A stretch of DNA of 13,986 bases from Acidobacteriota bacterium (GTDB taxonomy: Bacteria; Acidobacteriota; Terriglobia; Terriglobales; Acidobacteriaceae): NCBI GenBank assembly GCA_023410055.1, contig JAEYQK010000033.1:1-13986 (forward strand). The letters are read 5' to 3'. The notes under the pieces were generated by a model. It saw only the letters and a program-made list of their open reading frames with translations. It was not told where the DNA came from and ran no database searches. This document shows, in pieces, positions 6,334 to 13,986 of this stretch (position 1 is its first letter; every line of letters begins with the position of its first letter). A program made the position numbers and the translations under genes.

Positions 6334-8871
6334 ATGTCAGACACTGACAAACGCATTGATCGCGCCGAAAAGGCATTGCAAAAAGGCAAGCCAGATATCG
6401 CATTGGCCGAGTACCTCGCCATCCTTGAAGATGACCCGTCGAACGAAGCGGTTTATCACACGGCGGCCGATGTATGCGTCTCGCTTGGAAGGAACTCCGA
6501 AGCCGTAAGGCTGCTGGGCGAACTTTTTGACAGGCAGTGTTCGCGCTCCGAGAATGCTAGGGCTGCGCTTACCTACAAAAAGCTTGCACGCATTACGAAG
6601 CCTACCGGAGAACAAAGCCTCACCTTTGCACACAGCCTGGCAAAAAGCGACGAAGAAGGACTCAAAGCTTACGAAGCCGCCCTCACTGTCTTTACAACAA
6701 AGGGGCGTGCCCGCGACGCGCTAAGCGCTCTCAACGGTATTGTCGCCCTGGCTCCTTCGGTCGAACACTTTCGGAGGCAGGCTGAACTAGCAGCCGACCT
6801 GAATTTGAATCAGGAAGCTGCAGCTGCGTATCTCGCTGCTGGCGAACTTGAAAAAGACGAAGATTCCAAGTTTGTCTTTCTGGAGCGGGCCTACAAGCTT
6901 AGCTCGCAAGATCCCCGAATGGCATTTGCCTATGCCGAGGCACTTCTTTCCCGTGGCAGTGCCGAGAAAGCCGCTTTGGCAGCAGAGCCATTCACCCTGC
7001 AGGGAGAAATGCAGAAAGAAGCGCGATCCATTTACGGTCGCGCCATGCTGGCAGCGAAACAACCAGCGCGGGCCATCCGCTTTTTATGGGAGATGTTGGA
7101 GAGCGATGCCTCATATCTAGGCATGGTCACCGAGGCGATCTCTGCCTTGGCGGTTTCCGAACAATCGGCGGCCGCGTTGGACTGGATTCGAAAACTTGAA
7201 CAGCGCGAAGTGAAAGCTGGTCGTCGCCGCGAGTTCATCACTTTGCTAAAGGATCTCGGGACAAAACACGCACCTGCGCTGGATTTTCTCGAATACGTGG
7301 CCGGAGTATTCGATTCGGCTAACCGTGAGCACGACTATTGCGAGACTCTTATTAAGCTGTTCGACCTGCACTACGCTTCTGGTGACTATTCGAAAGCGGC
7401 GGAGTGCCTCGACCGTGCTGCCGAGGTAGATGCCTATGAACCAGGTCACACCTCGCGCCTTGAAATGCTCCGCGGCAAAGTGGATGCCCAGCAGTTTAAG
7501 TCCGTAGCCGAGCGACTTAAGGTCGTCGCTCCCGCCACGCAGGCTGCCTCAAACCCCGACATCACTCCCGAGTCCGAGTCCAGGCTCTTTGACGACCTGC
7601 TAACGCAAGCTCAAATTTACCTGCGCTATTCGATGGACGCAAAAGCCATTGAGAAGCTTAAGCAAATACAGCAGCTATTCCCTGGTGAAGAACAGAGGGT
7701 CCCGGAATTAAGCGATCTTTACTCCAAGGTCGGACTACTTCGTCGTGGCCCCAGTCAGCCCGATCCTTCTGAGCCTCTTGTCAGTCGGCCGGCATCGAAT
7801 CCGTCCACGCAGAAGGTAACCGACTTCTCGGTCAATGATATCGGGAGAGTCACAGAAATCACGACTAATCTGTACCGACAGACAACGGTGAAAAATGTTC
7901 TGTTTGCGTGCGTCAATGATGCGGGTCGCCACTGGAATGCGAGCCGGTGTCTTGCTGTCCTGTCCAAGCCAGGGCAACCGCCCTCCATTGCGGTCGAATA
8001 CTGCGCTCCTGGAATGAGGCAGTCAGACATACATTCTATAGTCAAGCTTGTGGGCCTCCTGCAACCGCTCACCGTCGCTCACGGCACACTCGACTTATCT
8101 GGCGCCAAATCCACAAAGCCGGTGTTGAAGGCCCTGCGCAAACCAGTCGCCACGATGGGGATGCAATCGGTCCTTGCCGCACCCCTGATCAGTGGGGACG
8201 ATCACATTGGAATTCTTGTTCTTTCTCAATGTGATGCGCCGCGCGAATGGTCGACGCAAGATAATGCAGTCCTCAACGCCATCTCGGAACAGGTCGTGTT
8301 GGCTGTCGGCAACGCACGACTGCGTCGACTCGTGCGGGACCTTGCGGTCACGGAAGAGAAATCGGGCCTCGTGAAGCGCTCAGCCTATTTAGACGTGCTG
8401 CTCCCCGAGGTTACCAGGGGCCTGCAGAACAATACCGCCGTGACGCTGATGCTGATGAGGTTTGCTGGGCCGTTTGGTGTCAAAGATGGTGGAGCTGACG
8501 ACTTGGAATCGATGATGCGTCACATCGCATCCCTTGTAATGTCTCACATTCGTCAAAACGATATTACTGTTCGGTACGACGCAACAACCATCGCGCTAGT
8601 TTTGAGCGACACCAATGCGGCGAGCGCGGCTCAGGCTGCCGAAAAGCTACGCAAGGTGGCTGCGGTAGCAACCGTTCCGGGGCATGATGCCCCTCCCCAG
8701 ATTACAGTGGGAATTGCGGAAGTGGTGTTGAGGCAAGATTACGAATCTGCTGATTTAGTAACGGAATTGGTCAATCGCGCAGACAGGTCTCTCGCCGAAG
8801 CATCAACACTGGGAGCGAACCAGACTGTAATTCTGAACGCGACCGCCGATCAGATTGCAGCTCGCGTGTAA
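6334..8871 (+). CDS. TPR - GAF - degenerate GGDEF-like regulatory protein
   Basis: This 845-residue soluble protein has no signal peptide or membrane segment. Residues about 1-470 form many TPR-like helical pairs (DIALAEYLAILEDDPSNEAVYHTAADV at the start; AAECLDRAAEVDAYEP and AIEKLKQIQQLFPGEEQ later), expected to bind proteins. A Pro/Ser-rich linker (471-497) leads to a GAF-like domain (about 503-660: LAAPLISGDDHIGILVLSQ, then the long helix ending AVGNARLRRLV). The last 170 residues follow the GGDEF fold: EKSGLVKRSAYLDVLL stands where DxLTGLxNRxxF is normal, and RYDATTIALVL stands where RYGGDEF is normal. The active-site Gly-Gly-Asp/Glu-Glu are therefore missing, so cyclase activity is unlikely. 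The ATG at 6334 has AGAGG 13 bases upstream, which is long. The gene is divergent from hbd, and its last 101 bp overlap cheR tail to tail. A signalling or scaffold role is inference. Confidence 0.8.
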   Translation: MSDTDKRIDRAEKALQKGKPDIALAEYLAILEDDPSNEAVYHTAADVCVSLGRNSEAVRLLGELFDRQCSRSENARAALTYKKLARITKPTGEQSLTFAHSLAKSDEEGLKAYEAALTVFTTKGRARDALSALNGIVALAPSVEHFRRQAELAADLNLNQEAAAAYLAAGELEKDEDSKFVFLERAYKLSSQDPRMAFAYAEALLSRGSAEKAALAAEPFTLQGEMQKEARSIYGRAMLAAKQPARAIRFLWEMLESDASYLGMVTEAISALAVSEQSAAALDWIRKLEQREVKAGRRREFITLLKDLGTKHAPALDFLEYVAGVFDSANREHDYCETLIKLFDLHYASGDYSKAAECLDRAAEVDAYEPGHTSRLEMLRGKVDAQQFKSVAERLKVVAPATQAASNPDITPESESRLFDDLLTQAQIYLRYSMDAKAIEKLKQIQQLFPGEEQRVPELSDLYSKVGLLRRGPSQPDPSEPLVSRPASNPSTQKVTDFSVNDIGRVTEITTNLYRQTTVKNVLFACVNDAGRHWNASRCLAVLSKPGQPPSIAVEYCAPGMRQSDIHSIVKLVGLLQPLTVAHGTLDLSGAKSTKPVLKALRKPVATMGMQSVLAAPLISGDDHIGILVLSQCDAPREWSTQDNAVLNAISEQVVLAVGNARLRRLVRDLAVTEEKSGLVKRSAYLDVLLPEVTRGLQNNTAVTLMLMRFAGPFGVKDGGADDLESMMRHIASLVMSHIRQNDITVRYDATTIALVLSDTNAASAAQAAEKLRKVAAVATVPGHDAPPQITVGIAEVVLRQDYESADLVTELVNRADRSLAEASTLGANQTVILNATADQIAARV

Positions 8872-9706
8872 TCCCCCTCATCTTGGAATCGCGGAGGCGA
8901 TAGCAAAAGATCCTGCCGCACGGCACGCGCTCAAACTCATCGCTCAGGTTCAAAGTAGTCTCAGCACATCCTAAGAACAGGTACCCATCAGGCGCCAACG
9001 CGCGCACTACTCTGGCAAGGATTTCCTTCTTTTTCTCAACGTCAAAATAGATGAGCACATTACGGAGCAGGATAATGTCTGCGCACGGCAAATCAAACCA
9101 TGGTTCCGCTAGGTTCATCCTCCGAAACGTAACCATGCTTTTAATAGGCGAACATATCCTCCATTCACTTCCCTCCTGCTCGAAGTACTTCGCCAGCAGT
9201 TGCGCGGGGAGGCCACGATTTACCTCAAGCTGACTGAAAATTCCTTGCCGTGCCCGTTGCAGCGCTCTGTCAGATATATCTGTCGCAAGAATCTTCAGGT
9301 CCCAGGCAAGTAGGCCAGGAAAATGTTCCCGAATGAGCATGGCGATGCTGAAAGACTCCTGCCCAGTCGAAGCTGCAGCTGACCAGATCGTCAGTCGCCT
9401 TTGGGTTTGCCTGCGCTGCAGGATATCGCTGATGATCGTGGTTCTTAGCGCCTCAAACGGATCCAAGTCCCGAAAGAACCACGTTTCGTTGTTCGTCATC
9501 GCATCCAGAACCTTGCGATGTAGCTCGCCAGATGGGCGAGTTCTCATCTCTTCCAACATCTTCTGCACAGATGGATACCCTTCCGTACTTACCAGTGGCA
9601 TAAGTCGTGATTCAGCAAGGTACTGTTTGTCTTCGTCAATCACGATAGCCGCATCGTTACGCATCATTCTTCGCAGATACTCAAATTCCGGCACGGCGAT
9701 GCCCAT
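8771..9706 (-). CDS. cheR: Chemotaxis protein methyltransferase CheR
   Basis: CheR transfers methyl groups from S-adenosylmethionine to glutamates of chemoreceptors. The 311-residue product has an N-terminal helical domain (about 1-80) ending in TNNETWFFRD (71-80, family TTNETxFFRD). The methyltransferase domain follows, with WSAAASTGQESFSIAM (108-123, SAM-binding loop), ATDIS (141-145) and IILLRNVLIYFD (211-222). Family members usually end soon after the GRIFCYR-type strand (264-270 here). The remaining 40 or so residues are Arg/Ser-rich and largely overprint the end of the opposite-strand gene, so they may be a stop-codon-loss extension. The ATG at 9706 has GAGGTGGG just upstream and lies inside the end of cheB (26-bp overlap), which suggests translational coupling. 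No C-terminal pentapeptide tether is seen on the neighbouring receptor. Confidence 0.95.
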   Translation of the reverse strand: MGIAVPEFEYLRRMMRNDAAIVIDEDKQYLAESRLMPLVSTEGYPSVQKMLEEMRTRPSGELHRKVLDAMTNNETWFFRDLDPFEALRTTIISDILQRRQTQRRLTIWSAAASTGQESFSIAMLIREHFPGLLAWDLKILATDISDRALQRARQGIFSQLEVNRGLPAQLLAKYFEQEGSEWRICSPIKSMVTFRRMNLAEPWFDLPCADIILLRNVLIYFDVEKKKEILARVVRALAPDGYLFLGCAETTLNLSDEFERVPCGRIFCYRLRDSKMRGITRELQSDRRSRSELQSGSLPVLMLRRETCLRD

Positions 9707-10805
9707 TGCCCACCTCTGGAAAGTCGTATTTCGTTCGAGATCCGCTGTACATCCGCACTCTTCTCACAATCTCGGCACCAATCTGGTCTAGCGGGAGTAC
9801 TCGGTCGGCTAGTCCGGCCTTAGCGACGAAACCAGGCATACCCCAAACCACCGACGAATGTTCGTCCTGAGCCAGCACCTGACCGCCTGCAACCTTAATA
9901 TGCTCACATCCACGCAAGCCATCTTGCCCCATTCCAGTCATCACTACCGCCAGAGTGCTCCGCCCATACGCTTTGGCTACGGAACGAAACAGGACGTCAA
10001 CCGATGGGCGACAAGAATTCTCGGCAGGGTTCTGGTTTGTTTGTATCCGAACATGAGTGCCGTTACGGACCACGGTCATGTGGTAGTCGCCGGGTGCGAT
10101 CCAAGCGCCTCCAGCAAACAACTCCTCCCCGTGCTTCGCCTCAGCAACCGGTATGTTTCCAGAAGCCCTCAATCGCTCAGCGAGGTACTTCGTGAACAAC
10201 GGCGGCATATGCTGCACAATCAGTATCGGAACCGGAAAATCCTGGGGAATAGCACCCATCACAGATGCCAATGCGTTGGGACCGCCAGTAGAGGTTCCTA
10301 TTGCAACAGCATCTATTACCGTTGAAGCAAGAGGAGGGGCGTTGAGCGAAGGGACTCCCCACTGGGCATCCTTAGCCGCGCTTCTACGAAACAGCGTGGC
10401 ATCGCATATCGCCTTTGCTTTGGGCACAAGCTGTCGCCTGACCCGCTCGACTGCATCCGAATACTTGCCGAGGTCAGAACTCTTGGTCACATAGTCTGTT
10501 GCGCCACGGGTCAACGCCTCGACCGTAGCCACGGCGCCGTGAGCCGTAAGTGTACTAAACATAATCACCGGCAACTTAGGATAGCGTTCTCTGATAGCTG
10601 TGAGTGCCTGTAGGCCGTCCATTTCCGGCATCTCAATGTCCAGAATCACGATGTCCGGACAGCTCTGCTCGATCATCATGAGCGCGGCTCTTCCGTTGGT
10701 TGCTGCTCCAGCGATCTCAAATATCGGATCAGCCGAGAATGCTTCACGGAGAATGCGACGGATTACCGTCGAATCATCGACGATTAGAACTTGAATGTTT
10801 GGCAT
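9681..10805 (-). CDS. cheB: Chemotaxis response regulator protein-glutamate methylesterase CheB
   Basis: CheB removes methyl groups from receptor glutamates (and can deamidate glutamines); its activity is switched on by phosphorylation from CheA. The 374-residue protein has a receiver domain (about 1-125) with Asp10/Asp11, the phospho-acceptor Asp56 (VILDIEMPEMDG), Ser84 and Lys108. A linker follows, then the methylesterase domain (about 165-360) with the catalytic triad visible as Ser172 (GTSTGGPNAL), His199 (VQHMPP) and Asp295 (MTGMGQDG). The ATG at 10805 gives the family-typical MPNIQVLIVDDS start, eight bases after the cheY stop. A TTG at 10817 would add four residues and overlap cheY. 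The gene is followed by, and overlaps, cheR. All key residues are intact. Confidence 0.96.
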   Translation of the reverse strand: MPNIQVLIVDDSTVIRRILREAFSADPIFEIAGAATNGRAALMMIEQSCPDIVILDIEMPEMDGLQALTAIRERYPKLPVIMFSTLTAHGAVATVEALTRGATDYVTKSSDLGKYSDAVERVRRQLVPKAKAICDATLFRRSAAKDAQWGVPSLNAPPLASTVIDAVAIGTSTGGPNALASVMGAIPQDFPVPILIVQHMPPLFTKYLAERLRASGNIPVAEAKHGEELFAGGAWIAPGDYHMTVVRNGTHVRIQTNQNPAENSCRPSVDVLFRSVAKAYGRSTLAVVMTGMGQDGLRGCEHIKVAGGQVLAQDEHSSVVWGMPGFVAKAGLADRVLPLDQIGAEIVRRVRMYSGSRTKYDFPEVGNGHRRAGI

Positions 10806-10813
10806 CCCATCAC

Positions 10814-11176
10814 TCAAAATCCGACTAGTTTGAGCTTTTCCGCGAGAATCTCTTCATCAAAGGGCTTCATTACATATTCATCGGCACCGCAACGCAGGGC
10901 CTTGACCACTCTGGACAAATCAGTCTCGGTCGTCGCCATTATCAGGCGCATTTCGTCGAAATGACGGTCATTGCGAATCGCCTGGACCAACGTCAGTCCA
11001 CTCATTTCTGGCATGTTCCAGTCGATGATTGCTACGTCAACAGGCCCGCTTTTTTGGAGCACCCGTAACCCCAATACACCGTTTTCTGCTTCCGCCACTT
11101 GAAACCCGCGTCGCTCCAGCACCAAATGGAGCCACGAACGCATTGCGGACGAGTCGTCTATAACGATGGCGCGCAA
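10814..11176 (-). CDS. cheY: Single-domain response regulator, CheY type
   Basis: This 120-residue stand-alone receiver domain shows Asp7/Asp8 (acidic pocket), the phospho-acceptor Asp52 (AIIDWNMPEMSG), Thr82 (MATTE), Tyr101 and Lys104 (VMKPF). CheA phosphorylation of such proteins switches their binding to a flagellar or pilus motor. The start is TTG at 11176-11174. It is chosen because a strong AAGGAGG lies five bases upstream and the protein then begins MRAIVIDDSS, as the family does; a longer frame would run back into the hairpin near 11250. Its position between a chemoreceptor and cheB supports the CheY role. Whether it drives a flagellar, pilus or other output cannot be told here. Confidence 0.93.
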   Translation of the reverse strand: MRAIVIDDSSAMRSWLHLVLERRGFQVAEAENGVLGLRVLQKSGPVDVAIIDWNMPEMSGLTLVQAIRNDRHFDEMRLIMATTETDLSRVVKALRCGADEYVMKPFDEEILAEKLKLVGF

Positions 11177-11181
11177 ATGGA

Positions 11182-11188
11182 CCTCCTT
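11182..11188 (-). promoter_or_regulatory. Strong ribosome binding site deciding the TTG start of cheY
   Basis: AAGGAGG on the minus strand, five bases before TTG (11176-11174). It fixes the short form of cheY. Confidence 0.8.
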
Positions 11189-11237
11189 GAGAACGGACCC
11201 TGATAATTTCCGCCGCGAGTCGAGAATGTCGAGATGA

Positions 11238-11264
11238 AAGGAGGGCCGCAAGGCGGCCCTCCTT
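11238..11264 (-). terminator. GC-rich hairpin between mcp and cheY (terminator or attenuator)
   Basis: Minus-strand AAGGAGGGCCGC and GCGGCCCTCCTT form a perfect 12-bp stem with a three-base loop (11250-11252), starting 11 bp after the mcp stop. Only a short T-run follows (CCTTTC), so termination may be partial. It could lower cheY-cheB-cheR expression relative to mcp, or stabilise the mcp mRNA 3' end. Confidence 0.7.
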
Positions 11265-11275
11265 GTTGGCTCAAG

Positions 11276-13876
11276 CTATTGAACCGCTGAAGACCCGGGA
11301 GTGAGACTGGATTTCAATGCTCCAATAGCTCCCATATCAGGGCTCTGGCGCTCACGTGTCTTCTGTGATGGACTGGCTGTCCCCAGCCTGAATTGCGACA
11401 GCAGAGTTTGGAGTTCCGATGCCAACGATTCAAGGCCCTGGGCCGATTTCTGAGTATCTGTCGCAGCTCCTGTAGTCATGCGAGCCGCTTCGGCAACGCC
11501 CGAGACATTCTTTGTGATTTCCATGCCGCCTTTAGCCGCTTCCGCAAGGTTCCGGCTGATCTCGTTTGTGGTTGCGCTCTGCTCCTCAACCGCACTGGCA
11601 ATGGTGTTCTGAATATCGTTAATCTGGCTAATCACCTTGCCGATTTGTGCAATTGCGGATACAGCACCCTTCGTATCGCCCTGAATTGCTTCGATCTTCT
11701 GGCTTATATCTTCTGTAGCTTTGGCAGTCTCCTTGGCAAGCTCCTTGACTTCGTTCGCCACCACAGCGAACCCTTTTCCAGCCTCGCCAGCCCTGGCCGC
11801 TTCTATGGTCGCGTTGAGCGCAAGCAGGTTTGTCTGCTGAGCAATTGAAGTGATGACCTTGATCACCTGCCCAATCTCCGCACTTGATTGCCCCAGCTTA
11901 CCAATGGTGTCATTAGTCGCGTCGGCAGTCCTGACGGCGGACATCGCGACCTTCGTTGCTTCTGCGGTGTTCTTCGCAATCTCCTTGATACTAGAGCTCA
12001 TCTCATCCGCCCCGGTCGCAACCGTCTGAATGTTCTTGCTAACCTGCTCGGACGCGGCCGACACCACGTTGGCCTGCGCAGAGGTCTCATCTGCACTCGA
12101 GCTCATTTGTTGGCTGACACGATTCAGTTCTTCCGCAGAAGTCACAAGGGGGGTCGCCATCCTGGCAACGTCTTGGAGAGTGCTGCGGAACACACCCAGC
12201 ATCTCGTTGACATCATCAATCAATTCCGCATATATGCCTTTGAGAGCTTCGGATCTACCTTGCTTAGTGAGGTCGCCATTTCGGGCCGCCTTGATTAACT
12301 CAGTGAGTGCATCGCGCACGCTCACGATATTCTGCTTCAACAACATGAGCCACTGGTGAATCTGGTCTCGCTCGGAAGCCTTGGCCATTGTTGCCGTTAC
12401 ATCTCCGTTGGCAATCTTGGTAACGTAGACAATCAAATCCCTGAGCCAGTCATGAAGACCGTTGATGGCATCCTTCATCTTTTGGTGATCGCCCTTGCAC
12501 TCGATTTCGACTCGCTCGCTCAAGTCACCGCCTCGAATCATTCGGAGAACGCGGTTTCCTTCTGCAACCGGATTCACAACTGCGTCAAGCGTACTATTTA
12601 TGCCTTCGACTATCTTTCGCCAATCGCCTTGATGCTGGCTCGCATCGGCTCGCGTATGCAACTGGCCATCAACTGCAGCTTTGGTGAGTGCATTGCTATC
12701 ACGGATGAGTCTGTCTATTGACGCAAATACTTCGTTGAACGAATCCCTGAGCTTTTGAATATCCCCTTTGTAAGTCCTGTTTATGTGCTCGCCATTGATA
12801 CCTTTAGCCAGCTTCTCTAAATGCTCGACGGCTTTCGCCAGAGGAGCGGCAATCGCCTCCAGTCCTGCATTGAATTGCTCGACGATCTTCCGATACTCAC
12901 CTTGATGCTTTGCGGCATCTGCGCGGAAACTGAGATCTCCGTTCTCACACGCCAGCGCAATCTTCATCGAATCACCCGCAAGAACCTGAATGTTATTGCG
13001 CATTGTGACAAGGCTCTTTCCGAGAGTATCGTTCTGATCATTCACTGTGACATCGATATTCAGGTCGCCTGCCGCGATCTTCTCGACCGCCGCCACACGG
13101 TTCCTGATCATTTCCGACATCGCCCGGAACGATTCTGCCAAGCGCCCCATCTCGTCACCCGACCTGTACTCGATGGAATGGTTGACGTCGCCTAGCGCAA
13201 TCCTGTCGGCGGCCTGGGTCAATTCTTTCATCGGGCGGGTAATGGAAAATGTCAGCCAAGCACCAAGCGAAATGCCCACCACAAGGCCCACAGCAATCAC
13301 CGTGATCATGGAAGCTGTCGAACGGGCGGTGATACTGTCGTTATCGTCGGATACCTTCTTGGCGGCGGCTACCAGCGCGTCCTGTAACCTACTAATCCCC
13401 TGCTCTTCGGCGGTGGCAATTGGAAGCGAGGCTGACAAAACGTTGCGGGCTTCGTTTATTTGTCCCGCCTGCACCAGTCTTGTGAGTTCATCCACTCTGT
13501 CGCGGTACTCAGTTTGAGAACGTGTTACGGCCGCGAACATTGCTTTGAGTTCGGGATCGGTGTTTGCCTTCTCGTACTCCAGCGCAAGCTGATCGAGATT
13601 TTGCTTAACCTTTCGGATCTCATCGACGTTCTTATCGCGCGCCACAGCATTAGTCGAAGACACAAGATCGCGGGCAAGCACTCGGGACCTTTGAAATTGT
13701 TCCGCAAAACTGCCGACGATCTGAACCGGCACGGTAATGTGCTTGTATAATGCGGTCCCAGCGTCGTTGACTCTGTTCACGTTCACGACTCCGAAGATCC
13801 CGATGACGGTCGCAATCCCGACGACAATGAGGAAACCGCCAATCAGCTTGCTACCTAATCCTCTATTCTTGAGCAT
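11276..13876 (-). CDS. Methyl-accepting chemotaxis protein with tandem HAMP-like units
   Basis: This is an 866-residue transmembrane chemoreceptor. Membrane segment 1 is at about 11-33 (LIGGFLIVVGIATVIGIFGV), followed by a helical periplasmic sensor of about 155 residues (four-helix-bundle type). Membrane segment 2 is at about 190-213 and runs into a HAMP domain (SITRPMKELTQAADRIALGD). At least seven more HAMP-like units follow, to about residue 563. Two share a recognisable repeat: RADAAKHQGEYRKIVEQFNA and RADASQHQGDWRKIVEGINS. The signalling domain (about 575-835) has the conserved tip near 675-710 (QQTNLLALNATIEAARAGE, then GKGFAVVANEVKELA), which binds CheA and CheW. The C-terminus lacks an NWETF-type CheR/CheB tether. 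The ATG at 13876 is preceded by GAGAAGGGA; an in-frame TTG at 13936 has no site. cheY, cheB and cheR follow. The 110 bp upstream, to the window edge, shows no clear promoter. Confidence 0.95.
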   Translation of the reverse strand: MLKNRGLGSKLIGGFLIVVGIATVIGIFGVVNVNRVNDAGTALYKHITVPVQIVGSFAEQFQRSRVLARDLVSSTNAVARDKNVDEIRKVKQNLDQLALEYEKANTDPELKAMFAAVTRSQTEYRDRVDELTRLVQAGQINEARNVLSASLPIATAEEQGISRLQDALVAAAKKVSDDNDSITARSTASMITVIAVGLVVGISLGAWLTFSITRPMKELTQAADRIALGDVNHSIEYRSGDEMGRLAESFRAMSEMIRNRVAAVEKIAAGDLNIDVTVNDQNDTLGKSLVTMRNNIQVLAGDSMKIALACENGDLSFRADAAKHQGEYRKIVEQFNAGLEAIAAPLAKAVEHLEKLAKGINGEHINRTYKGDIQKLRDSFNEVFASIDRLIRDSNALTKAAVDGQLHTRADASQHQGDWRKIVEGINSTLDAVVNPVAEGNRVLRMIRGGDLSERVEIECKGDHQKMKDAINGLHDWLRDLIVYVTKIANGDVTATMAKASERDQIHQWLMLLKQNIVSVRDALTELIKAARNGDLTKQGRSEALKGIYAELIDDVNEMLGVFRSTLQDVARMATPLVTSAEELNRVSQQMSSSADETSAQANVVSAASEQVSKNIQTVATGADEMSSSIKEIAKNTAEATKVAMSAVRTADATNDTIGKLGQSSAEIGQVIKVITSIAQQTNLLALNATIEAARAGEAGKGFAVVANEVKELAKETAKATEDISQKIEAIQGDTKGAVSAIAQIGKVISQINDIQNTIASAVEEQSATTNEISRNLAEAAKGGMEITKNVSGVAEAARMTTGAATDTQKSAQGLESLASELQTLLSQFRLGTASPSQKTRERQSPDMGAIGALKSSLTPGSSAVQ

Positions 13877-13986
13877 GGAATTCCCTTCTCCCCGCGTGGC
13901 GGGAGTCAAATTGCTGTCCTTCTTGTGATTCGACAAATGTAGATGCCCGGAGGCGGGGTGTTATGCCGCCAAAACTGCCTCTGCAT

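Noticed and set aside
11177..11251. Longer cheY start near 11251
   Set aside because: It would begin inside the hairpin loop and add residues absent from the family; the TTG at 11176 has an ideal ribosome binding site.
11393..11848. Plus-strand open frames opposite mcp (also 11888-12298, 12356-12721, 13047-13517)
   Set aside because: Low-complexity antisense frames of a strongly conserved receptor; no ribosome binding sites or family features.
1..13986. CRISPR array, tRNA/rRNA, insertion sequence or phage genes
   Set aside because: No regularly spaced repeats, cloverleaf sequences, transposase motifs or terminal inverted repeats were found on reading the window.

Overview
The window (about 55% GC by eye) looks like chromosomal DNA of a free-living Gram-negative bacterium. 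The likeliest source is an acidobacterium (Koribacter/Terriglobus-like). The grounds are a lipoprotein with a lipobox, Big2-type surface repeats plus a YVTN-like propeller, a TPR-GAF-GGDEF-like regulator, and a myxobacterial/acidobacterial-style chemoreceptor with many HAMP-like units. This assignment is inference; there is no rRNA or tRNA in the window. I saw no mobile element, CRISPR array or integration site.

Layout. (1) Positions 3-2757, plus strand: the 3' end of a secreted beta-rich protein, then a 746-residue lipoprotein with Ig-like and propeller regions. A bidirectional hairpin terminator (2783-2807) closes this strand and also the opposing nusB end. (2) Positions 2825-4150, minus strand: a ribH-nusB pair in which the lumazine synthase carries an N-terminal VOC (glyoxalase-fold) domain of about 115 residues. 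This is the most unusual gene in the window. (3) Positions 4304-6040, minus strand: 3-hydroxybutyryl-CoA dehydrogenase followed by an enoyl-CoA hydratase, a two-step beta-oxidation/butyryl-CoA unit. (4) Positions 6041-6333: a divergent intergenic region with repeated TGTCCC/GGGACA half-sites, some lying over a plausible sigma-70 promoter. (5) Positions 6334-8871, plus strand: a TPR-GAF-degenerate GGDEF protein. (6) Positions 8771-13876, minus strand: an mcp-cheY-cheB-cheR chemotaxis cluster, read from the right edge leftwards.

How they work together. The chemoreceptor would sense a signal through its periplasmic four-helix domain and pass it through a long chain of HAMP-like units to the kinase-control tip. 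CheY carries the output, while CheR and CheB set receptor methylation. CheA and CheW are not in the window and are probably beyond the right edge or elsewhere. cheY, cheB and cheR are tightly packed (8-bp gap, then 26-bp overlap), and a GC-rich hairpin separates them from mcp. The hydroxyacyl-CoA dehydrogenase and hydratase act on successive intermediates. The TPR-GAF-GGDEF-like gene is transcribed away from them and shares the repeat-bearing intergenic region, so the two units may be co-regulated. At the other end, the last 101 bp of that gene overlap tail to tail with cheR.
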